A DNA stretch of 13,476 nt from Syntrophaceae bacterium UBA4778. GTDB lineage: Bacteria; Desulfobacterota; Syntrophia; Syntrophales; UBA4778. The translations under genes and the position numbers were made by a program. The stretch spans positions 1 to 13,476 of the forward strand of contig DHHG01000026.1 of NCBI GenBank assembly GCA_002403175.1. Reading direction: 5' to 3'. The notes below the pieces were generated by a model that ran no database searches, was not told where the DNA came from, and saw nothing but the letters and a program-made list of their open reading frames with translations. Positions 8,327 to 13,476 of the stretch are shown piece by piece (within the stretch, counting starts at the first letter, position 1; each line of letters opens with the position of its first letter).

Positions 8327-9958
8327 TCAGAATTCGTTTTCGGCATCTTTCATCGGAATAATCTTTTCAGCGTCAGGGAAGGCCTGATCAAGAGCCTCTG
8401 TCATCTTAAGCGGATTTTTTTTATGTTCAATCTGTGGATCAGAAATCTTTTTTACAGGCGAAACCTTCTGCCGTGGATTCGGGGAGACCGTCACTTTTTG
8501 GGGCTCAAGACGTGTATTATTATCTGAACTGCCATTAACAATGGCTGTCAGTTCCTGAACAAAAGTCTTCATTTGCTGTGCCTGGGATTTCATCTGCTCC
8601 GAAGCCGATGCAGACTCCTCTGCATGAGCCGCATTCTGCTGAATAACCTTATCAACTGCTGAAACAGCCGTATTGATCTGCTCGATCCCTTGGGCCTGCT
8701 CTTTTGTAGCAGCTACGATCTCGTCTATTATATATCCTATTTTTTCGGAATCCTGAGCCGCTTTTGAAAAAGCTTCATTGGTTTTATTTACAAGTTCCGT
8801 TCCCCCTTTGATCCGGTCTACTGTATCTTCAATCAGACCAGCCGTATTTCTGGCCGCTTCCGCTGCCCGCATCGCCAGATTCCTGACCTCATCCGCAACA
8901 ACTGCAAAACCGGCTCCGGCATCACCCGCTCTGGCTGCTTCCACTGCTGCATTCAGGGCCAGAAGATTGGTCTGAAAAGCAATTTCATCGATCGTTTTAA
9001 TTATTTTTTGTGTCTCTTGGCTGGCCGAAGAGATCTTGCTCATCGATTGAATCAGCTCGGACATTGCGGTATTCGCATTTTGCATGTTCTGCCTGGAACC
9101 AACAATAATGGTATTCGCATGATGGGCATTATCAGCATTTGTTTTGGTCATGGATGACATCTCTTCGAGTGAAGAAGAAGTCTCCTCAACTGAAGCCGCC
9201 TGATTCTGGGTTCCTTCCGCAAGGAACTGACTTGCATCCGCTACCTGCGCTGAGGCAACAGCAACCTGGGATGCGCTATCGGAAAGATTGGAGATGGTCC
9301 GATTAATCGGGGTTACAATACTCCTAAGCAGCAAGAAGGCTGAACCAATTGCTGCCAGAACAGCGATAATTCCCATAATTGAAAGGAGCAGAAGACTTGC
9401 TTTATACGAATTCTCTACGATTTTTACAGAATCGTCCATTTTTTCATCCTGCGATCGAGCCAGGTCTTCAACCACTCCCATCAGTTTATGCTGAAGGGGT
9501 TCCAGCTCCCGAGCAAGCAGATTCGACAGTTCTTCGTGTTTGGATGCCATACCTAGCTCCAGAGCAGAGGTATTCAATTTTTTCAATTGCGACCTCATCG
9601 CGTAAATCTCTTTGAGCTTTTGCAGATCCTTTTCCGATTTGAGCTTTTTGGAGAGTTTTTCTAAATCTGCTTCATAAGCTGCACGGGCCTTTTGCACCCT
9701 GGCCATTTCCTTCTTGCTGAATTCCTGATCCTTGCTCAGGAGAATGTTTCTTCCAGCAACAGAGATGACATTGAGCTGATTGATTACGTCATAGGCCATC
9801 TGCAGATTTGGTACGTCCTCGTTTGTAACCTGATCCATCCTGTCTTTAATCGACGTCAGCTGACCGATCCCGATGACGGCTAGACAGATAACGAAAACTG
9901 TAGTCAACGCGAAGCAGAGCGCTAGTTTCATGCTGAGTTTCATTTTAGACAAATTCAT
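8327..9958 (-). CDS. Methyl-accepting chemotaxis protein (transmembrane chemoreceptor)
   Basis: This chemoreceptor senses a ligand outside the inner membrane and controls the CheA kinase. From ATG 9958 it has 543 residues: TM1 about 11-32, a helical periplasmic domain about 33-186 (4-helix-bundle type), TM2 about 187-211, then a long coiled-coil cytoplasmic part. The hairpin tip [20 protein letters not shown] starts at 325 and is followed by [15 protein letters not shown]. Glu/Gln pairs such as [14 protein letters not shown] (253-266) and [11 protein letters not shown] (445-455) look like methylation helices. After TM2 there is a short [13 protein letters not shown] helix, but no GDL...DEIG connector of a standard HAMP. 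The tail lacks an NWETF-type CheR tether. GAGAGG (9964-9969) lies 5 bases before ATG 9958 and favours it over an upstream in-frame ATG at 10039. A sigma-28-type promoter lies upstream. No che genes are adjacent. Ligand unknown. Confidence 0.97.
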   Translation of the reverse strand: MNLSKMKLSMKLALCFALTTVFVICLAVIGIGQLTSIKDRMDQVTNEDVPNLQMAYDVINQLNVISVAGRNILLSKDQEFSKKEMARVQKARAAYEADLEKLSKKLKSEKDLQKLKEIYAMRSQLKKLNTSALELGMASKHEELSNLLARELEPLQHKLMGVVEDLARSQDEKMDDSVKIVENSYKASLLLLSIMGIIAVLAAIGSAFLLLRSIVTPINRTISNLSDSASQVAVASAQVADASQFLAEGTQNQAASVEETSSSLEEMSSMTKTNADNAHHANTIIVGSRQNMQNANTAMSELIQSMSKISSASQETQKIIKTIDEIAFQTNLLALNAAVEAARAGDAGAGFAVVADEVRNLAMRAAEAARNTAGLIEDTVDRIKGGTELVNKTNEAFSKAAQDSEKIGYIIDEIVAATKEQAQGIEQINTAVSAVDKVIQQNAAHAEESASASEQMKSQAQQMKTFVQELTAIVNGSSDNNTRLEPQKVTVSPNPRQKVSPVKKISDPQIEHKKNPLKMTEALDQAFPDAEKIIPMKDAENEF

Positions 9959-9963
9959 AATTT

Positions 9964-9969
9964 CCTCTC
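9964..9969 (-). promoter_or_regulatory. Ribosome binding site fixing the chemoreceptor start
   Basis: GAGAGG on the minus strand is 5 bases before ATG 9958. The longer in-frame start at 10039 would lie upstream of or at the predicted transcription start. Confidence 0.7.
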
Positions 9970-10042
9970 TTTCGCTCAGTTGTCTTACAATCTTTAAAGA
10001 AAAATCATAATGGGATTTTCCATCTTTTTCTTTCAGCAATTT

Positions 10043-10069
10043 AAATCGACATCGAACTAAAAAACTTGA
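10043..10069 (-). promoter_or_regulatory. Sigma-28 (FliA)-type promoter of the chemoreceptor gene
   Basis: On the minus strand TCAAGTTT (10069-10062), an 11-base spacer and GTCGATTT (10050-10043) match the flagellar sigma-28 consensus TAAAGTTT-N11-GCCGATAA at seven and five of eight positions with the exact spacing. A start near 10036 leaves a leader of about 78 bases to ATG 9958. A chemoreceptor is a typical sigma-28 target, which supports the call. Confidence 0.65.
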
Positions 10070-10192
10070 AGCGTTTTAATGTAAATTCTACCGGTAAGGA
10101 TATTTTTTGCGTAATCGGGCTCATACCGGAGAAAAAATCGGAATCCGAAAATTTCTACTCAAGTTTCTTTCCTTTACTGACGATATACATGG

Positions 10193-10223
10193 CAACAAGA
10201 TGATCCGATTGTAAATCTTGTTG
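10193..10223. repeat. Perfect 9-bp inverted repeat
   Basis: CAACAAGAT (10193-10201) and ATCTTGTTG (10215-10223) are exact reverse complements with a 13-base loop. No T-run follows on either strand within a terminator distance. It may be an operator or part of a structured leader or small RNA. Confidence 0.45.
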
Positions 10224-10265
10224 TTAAAAAATAGATATTCATTGGTTTTCCTCAAACCCCCTCCA

Positions 10266-10300
10266 TTGGGCAGCACGGTCACCTTGACGTAGCTGCCCAA
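10266..10300. repeat. Long hairpin with nested inner stem, flanked by ACCCCCTC repeats
   Basis: TTGGGCAGC (10266-10274) and GCTGCCCAA (10292-10300) form a perfect 9-bp stem. Inside it AC/GT and GTCA/TGAC continue the pairing around single-base bulges to a CCT loop, about 15 pairs in all. ACCCCCTC occurs as a direct repeat on both sides (10256-10263 and 10314-10321). No T-run follows, so it is not a standard terminator. Confidence 0.55.
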
Positions 10301-10483
10301 CGCTCCTCTTCATACCCCCTCAACACTGATGAAAGAGAGAAATCATTTCATATTTGATAGCGTTTTCAATATTACCGGAGATGATTCGCGACCGGAAAAA
10401 GTAGAGAATTCAGGGTAAATCATTTCCTTATGGTCGGATTTATGCTAGAAAGTTCTTTTCAGTCAGGTAAATCGGCATTAGAG

Positions 10484-10488
10484 AGGAG
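10484..10488 (+). promoter_or_regulatory. Ribosome binding site fixing the ppiC-like start
   Basis: AGGAG lies 7 bases before ATG 10496, and favours it over in-frame ATGs at 10430 and 10442. The choice also places the signal peptide near the N-terminus. Confidence 0.75.
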
Positions 10489-10495
10489 AAGACTT

Positions 10496-11443
10496 ATGAT
10501 TTCAAAATGTGCAGGAGAAAAAAAAATCTTTTCAATAGAGCGCGCTGTCTCAAAATTGCTTATGCTGTTCCTGACTATATTCATTCTAGCAGGCGCAAGC
10601 AATTGCTTTGGCGCAAAATCTGAAAGCAAAGACAAAGATATCATTGCCAAGTGGGGAACAAAATTCATAACCAGGCAGGATCTGGAAATGCGCATCAAAG
10701 CACTCCCCCCTGAACAGCAGGCTCGGTTTCAATCCGCTGAACAGAAAATGGTGCTTCTGAACAGCCTTGTTCAGGTACAAATTATAGGAGCCGAAGCCAG
10801 AGCGCAAAAGCTGGATAAAAATAAGAATGTTGCTTTGCAGATAGAAGACATGACCAATACGATTCTCGCTCAGGAGTATATGAGCCGAAAATTAACCGGT
10901 CTGGGAAAAACAACAGATAGCGAAGTGGAGTCGTTTTATCTGGCCCATCAGAAGGAATATGTAAAGCCAGGCCAGGTTAAAGCCCAACATATTCTCGTAA
11001 AAGTAAATGCAGATGCCAAGCCGGAAGAGATCGCCGCGGCAACGGCCAAAGCGGAAGCTATTCGCAAGGAGCTCCTGGCCGGCGGAGATTTCGCCAAACT
11101 TGCGGAAAAATATTCCGATGATCCGGGAAGCAAATCCCAGGGAGGCGATCTGGGATATTTCACGAAGGATCAGATGATCCCAGAATTCGCTAACGTGGCC
11201 TTCAGTATGAAAAAAGACGAGATCAGCAATCCTGTCAAAACCGTATTCGGAGTCCATATTATCAAGGTAAATGATATTGTCCCGGAAAAACAGATGGATC
11301 TGAAAGAGGCCACACCGGCAATACGTTCCAGACTCGATAATGAAAAGCGCGAGGGAATCATTGTAAAGGAACTGGAAAGATTGCGTAATAAATACAAGGT
11401 CGAAATCAAGGGAATCAAAGACTCAGAGCCTAATAAGAAATAA
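10496..11443 (+). CDS. Secreted parvulin-type peptidyl-prolyl cis-trans isomerase (PpiC/SurA-like)
   Basis: This is a folding helper that isomerises Xaa-Pro bonds in exported proteins, probably in the periplasm. From ATG 10496 it has 315 residues. A basic N-region of about 20 residues precedes a hydrophobic core (LLMLFLTIFILAGA), with a likely signal peptidase I site after CFGA (about residue 40). Residues about 45-160 are a helical SurA-type chaperone region. The rotamase domain runs from about 161 to 262 with QHILVKV (H165), GGDFAKLAEKYSDDPGS, GGDLGYF and FGVHIIKV (H254), the conserved parvulin pattern. A charged C-terminal helix follows. It is a single-gene transcript as far as visible, closed by a strong terminator. 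SurA, PrsA and PpiD share this domain; one rotamase copy and no membrane anchor after cleavage argue against true SurA or PpiD. Confidence 0.94.
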   Translation: MISKCAGEKKIFSIERAVSKLLMLFLTIFILAGASNCFGAKSESKDKDIIAKWGTKFITRQDLEMRIKALPPEQQARFQSAEQKMVLLNSLVQVQIIGAEARAQKLDKNKNVALQIEDMTNTILAQEYMSRKLTGLGKTTDSEVESFYLAHQKEYVKPGQVKAQHILVKVNADAKPEEIAAATAKAEAIRKELLAGGDFAKLAEKYSDDPGSKSQGGDLGYFTKDQMIPEFANVAFSMKKDEISNPVKTVFGVHIIKVNDIVPEKQMDLKEATPAIRSRLDNEKREGIIVKELERLRNKYKVEIKGIKDSEPNKK

Positions 11444-11458
11444 ATCAAATTGATTCTG

Positions 11459-11507
11459 GGCGGCAGCTTTCTCTGATGATTTCCAGAGAAAGCTGCCGCC
11501 TTTTTAT
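11459..11507 (+). terminator. Strong intrinsic terminator after the ppiC-like gene
   Basis: GGCGGCAGCTTTCTCTG (11459-11475) pairs perfectly over 17 bp with CAGAGAAAGCTGCCGCC (11484-11500), with an 8-base loop and TTTTTATT immediately after. It lies 16 bases beyond the stop codon. The opposite strand lacks a T-run, so it serves the + gene. Confidence 0.95.
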
Positions 11508-11529
11508 TGAAAGCCCGTTAAAAGAGGAG

Positions 11530-12219
11530 TTAAGCCGCACGGTCCTGTTTTTCCGTGGGTACTGTCTGCTGAAGCTTTTTAAGAATCAGCATGTAATTTT
11601 TGGTAGGATTCACATGAGCAGACATATCCCATAAATTCAAGAATTCCCTGTAACTCAGAGATATGGTTTTTTTAAACAAGGGGTCATGGAGATAGATGAT
11701 TTCCTTTTCCTGATCATAGCCGACAGCGATACGCCAGTGACCTGTAAATTTTCGTAATTTTTCCTGATCGTTTGCCCATTGCCTGACCATCACAGGACTA
11801 TTTTTGGACAACTCCTCAATTAATTTACGAAGATCCCCCTGACCGGCAAAAGCGACATCCAAACCATAATTCCGATACGGAAATCGAATCACATCTTGAT
11901 AAGAGACGCCTTTTTCAGCATGCCATTTAAGATTATTTTTTAAAGATATGGTCGATTCACTGATCCCATGATAACTCAAAATCATGGATAAAGAGGTGGG
12001 ACCGCATTCATTTTTCCCTTGCTGGTAAAGAGGAACTTTCTCCACCATATGCTTCAACTGCACCCCCTCTACCCTGTAAGCAAATGAGGGGATTTGATTC
12101 GAATTTGATTCCTGAGTGATTGACGTGACGACCGGTTTTTCCGGCATGACACCGCCAAGGGCAATCCCCAAAAATCCAAAAAGGAAAACGGCACTTTGCA
12201 ATAAAATTTGTTTTTTCAT
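11530..12219 (-). CDS. Secreted C39-like cysteine peptidase family protein
   Basis: From ATG 12219 it has 229 residues. The N-terminus (MKKQILLQSAVFLFGFLGIA) is a signal peptide or membrane anchor, so the domain lies outside the cytoplasm. The papain-like C39 pattern is complete: Q66/Q67 and C72 in QQGKNECGPTSLSMILSYHG (66-85), H161 in GHWRIAVGYD and D179 in LHDP. The family includes leader-cleaving domains of bacteriocin exporters and stand-alone peptidases. Here no ABC exporter or GG-leader peptide gene is adjacent, so the substrate is unknown. AGGA (12222-12225) lies only 2 bases before the ATG. A longer frame to 12336 would add 39 residues before the signal peptide and overlap the FNR-type box, so it is rejected. 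It is convergent with ppiC and divergent from the STAS-MlaE gene. Confidence 0.85.
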   Translation of the reverse strand: MKKQILLQSAVFLFGFLGIALGGVMPEKPVVTSITQESNSNQIPSFAYRVEGVQLKHMVEKVPLYQQGKNECGPTSLSMILSYHGISESTISLKNNLKWHAEKGVSYQDVIRFPYRNYGLDVAFAGQGDLRKLIEELSKNSPVMVRQWANDQEKLRKFTGHWRIAVGYDQEKEIIYLHDPLFKKTISLSYREFLNLWDMSAHVNPTKNYMLILKKLQQTVPTEKQDRAA

Positions 12220-12263
12220 AATCCTAGCGTTTGGTAGATTTAGCACAGGATCATAGAAAAAAC

Positions 12264-12279
12264 TGTAATTATGATCACA
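12264..12279. promoter_or_regulatory. CRP/FNR-like palindrome upstream of the C39-like gene
   Basis: TGTAA-N6-TCACA matches the CRP-type pattern TGTGA-N6-TCACA with one mismatch. It lies 45-60 bases before the C39-like start. On the minus strand it overlaps TTGTGA (12280-12275), a possible -35 paired over 19 bases with TATGAT (12255-12250). Confidence 0.4.
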
Positions 12280-12322
12280 ACGGGTCCTATGATTAAGCAC
12301 GTATTTCCGGTTCAGGCTAACT

Positions 12323-12336
12323 TTGATCAATATCAA
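12323..12336. promoter_or_regulatory. Perfect FNR-type box
   Basis: TTGATCAATATCAA equals the FNR consensus TTGAT-N4-ATCAA at all ten defined positions. It is 104 bases upstream of the C39-like ATG and about 130 bases upstream of the right-facing promoter. Oxygen- or redox-dependent control of the C39-like gene is the simplest reading. Confidence 0.6.
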
Positions 12337-12468
12337 TCATTTGGTCTCTCCGATATCCATCGCCGAAAAAGACACGTTCATCACTGCGATGAAACCCGGC
12401 TGAAAATTTTACGGTTATGATACGACGAAAACAGCAAGCTATTTGAAAATGTGAGTTGCGCAATCAAC

Positions 12469-12497
12469 TTGACAACCCACTCCACCCCTTATATATC
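12469..12497 (+). promoter_or_regulatory. Sigma-70-type promoter of the STAS-MlaE gene
   Basis: TTGACA (12469-12474, perfect) and TATATC (12492-12497, four of six) are separated by 17 bases. A start near 12504 gives a leader of about 95 bases to ATG 12599. It is the strongest consensus match in the window's spacer DNA. Confidence 0.6.
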
Positions 12498-12598
12498 TTC
12501 CAGAAAATATAGGGTTCTTTTAGCAAATCCGTTCAGATTTTTTCGAATCCTACAATTTTCCGAAAAGCAAATACATCCAAACCTATTTTAATTGACTT

Positions 12599-13476
12599 AT
12601 GAATAACACTGTACGGAATCCTAATTCGTATACTCTGAAAATGAAGAATTCAGGTCCCGATGTAATGACAATTATCATTTCAGGAACCATAAACCTGGAT
12701 ACGGTAAATGATTTCATGGTGGAAGTAGATCGATTGCTGGACGGAAATTCCGGTCGAAATTTGATTTTCGATTTCAAAAACCTTGATTATATGGATAGCG
12801 CAGGCGCTCTCGCTTTCATGTCGTTTCGTGATAAAGCCAAACAAAAATCCATTACGCTCAGATATGATTCAATAAGCGCAGAAGCAGAACGCATTCTGGC
12901 GCTTGTTGATTTCGATATACATGAAAAGGAAAATAAAGTTCAGAAGACCATGCCGGTATTCCTGGAAAGAGTAGGGCACCTCGGAATACATTCTTTTAAT
13001 CAAGCCATTCTCTTATGTCTTTTTATCGGGGATGTCGCCAGCGCGTTCATTCAGTCCGTCATTCATCCCGGGACCATTCGTTGGGATAATGTATCTCTTT
13101 ATATGAAGAAAGCAGGAGTGGAAGGTCTTCCCATTATTGGTCTAATCAGTATTCTGCTCGGATTGATTATGGCCTTCATGGCGTCTCTTCAGCTTCGTCT
13201 CTTTGGAGCCAATATTTATATAGCATCCCTGGTTGCTATCGCGCTCGTGAAAGAACTCGGCCCCATCATGACCGCAATTGTTTATGCAGGGCGCTCCGGC
13301 TCTGCCTTTTCTTCCGAAATCGGTACCATGTTGATCAATGATGAAGTGGACGCCCTCTCCACCATGGGATTCGATCCCATAAAATTTCTTGTCCTGCCCA
13401 AAATAATTGCCTCCATCGCTGTTGTGCCAATTCTGACGTGCTATTCCTCTTTTTTGGGAATTCTGGGAGGATTATT
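12599..13476 (+). CDS. STAS-MlaE ABC transporter permease (3' end outside window)
   Basis: This is the permease of an Mla-type phospholipid (or related lipid/solvent) ABC transporter, here with an N-terminal STAS domain. ATG 12599 begins the frame; a TGA two codons upstream excludes an earlier start. No clear ribosome binding site precedes it. The visible 292 residues contain the STAS domain (about 10-110) with the conserved Ser in DYMDSAGA (S67). A linker and the MlaE domain from about 120 follow, with hydrophobic helices and the signature KELGPIMTAIVYAGRSGSAF (218-237), the adjoining SSEIGTMLINDEVDAL (238-253), then TMGFDP and PKIIAS. The gene has no stop before the end of the window, so it is incomplete. 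The ATPase (MlaF-like) and MCE-domain (MlaD-like) genes would be expected just downstream. The STAS fusion is known in this family, where MlaB is otherwise a separate subunit. Confidence 0.93.
   Translation, partial: MNNTVRNPNSYTLKMKNSGPDVMTIIISGTINLDTVNDFMVEVDRLLDGNSGRNLIFDFKNLDYMDSAGALAFMSFRDKAKQKSITLRYDSISAEAERILALVDFDIHEKENKVQKTMPVFLERVGHLGIHSFNQAILLCLFIGDVASAFIQSVIHPGTIRWDNVSLYMKKAGVEGLPIIGLISILLGLIMAFMASLQLRLFGANIYIASLVAIALVKELGPIMTAIVYAGRSGSAFSSEIGTMLINDEVDALSTMGFDPIKFLVLPKIIASIAVVPILTCYSSFLGILGGL

Larger units (their letters stand above)
9959..10495. other. 537-bp divergent intergenic region between chemoreceptor and ppiC-like genes
   Basis: No convincing gene is visible here. Besides the sigma-28 promoter near the chemoreceptor side it holds two perfect 9-bp inverted repeats (10193-10223 and 10266-10300) and four ACCGG motifs near 10090, 10125, 10374 and 10391. 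Two short open frames, 29 codons on + from 10329 and 24 codons on - from 10313, have no coding evidence. I found no c-di-GMP (GEMM) riboswitch core. A promoter for the + gene could not be placed with confidence. Confidence 0.6.
12220..12598. other. 379-bp divergent regulatory region
   Basis: No gene is visible. It holds, from left to right, a CRP/FNR-like palindrome (12264-12279), a perfect FNR-type box (12323-12336), an 8-bp palindrome TTGCGCAA (12456-12463) inside AGTTG-N6-CAACT (12454-12469), and a TTGACA promoter facing right (12469-12497). Confidence 0.6.

Noticed and set aside
10081..10140. c-di-GMP (GEMM) riboswitch suggested by ACCGG and ACGCAAA pieces
   Set aside because: The conserved core segments and their order are missing on both strands.
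10239..10313. 24-codon minus-strand open frame with a GGGGGT before its ATG
   Set aside because: The G-run is too close to the ATG and the frame crosses the hairpin arms; no protein features.
10329..10418. 29-codon plus-strand open frame
   Set aside because: No ribosome binding site and no recognisable features; such frames are expected by chance.
1..13476. CRISPR arrays, tRNA or rRNA genes, insertion sequences, phage or defence genes
   Set aside because: No regularly spaced repeats, cloverleaf-like segments, transposase or phage proteins were seen; all long reading frames are assigned to other families.

Overview
This window looks like a chromosomal stretch from an anaerobic, Gram-negative, motile bacterium with mid-range GC. 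My best guess is the deltaproteobacterial / Desulfobacterota side, possibly Syntrophus-like. The pointers are the style of the chemoreceptor and CoA-transferase proteins, a sigma-28-type chemoreceptor promoter, a perfect FNR-type box, and a STAS-MlaE permease. This placement is inference from protein style; no rRNA or other phylogenetic marker is present.

Layout from left to right. (1) A CPA1/NhaP-type Na+/H+ antiporter gene on + is broken by a one-base frameshift near 823-827. It converges on leuB (-), with a perfect 10-bp inverted repeat in the gap. (2) leuB is divergent from ftsH (+). The space between them holds a cluster of overlapping TCAGCA/TGCTGA palindromes next to a plausible leuB promoter. 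(3) ftsH is followed on + by a Kup-type K+ transporter, a small three-helix membrane protein tightly coupled to it, and a CaiB/BaiF family III CoA-transferase homologue. In the last of these the expected catalytic Asp appears to be Gly. A bidirectional-looking hairpin closes this block. (4) A chemoreceptor gene (-) has a good sigma-28 promoter. It is divergent, across about 540 bp, from a periplasmic parvulin-type prolyl isomerase (+) that ends in a textbook terminator. That gap also holds two perfect 9-bp hairpins. (5) A secreted C39-like cysteine peptidase homologue (-) is divergent from a STAS-MlaE ABC permease gene (+) that runs off the end. Their shared upstream region has a perfect FNR-type box, a CRP/FNR-like palindrome and a TTGACA promoter.

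Functionally this is mostly housekeeping and envelope physiology: ion transport (antiporter, Kup), membrane and periplasmic protein quality control (FtsH, PpiC-like), lipid transport (MlaE), chemotaxis, leucine synthesis and CoA-ester metabolism. I see no tRNA, rRNA, CRISPR array, insertion sequence or prophage, and no convincing new multi-gene system. The items most worth a second look are the CoA-transferase active-site change, the antiporter frameshift, and the regulatory DNA between the divergent gene pairs.
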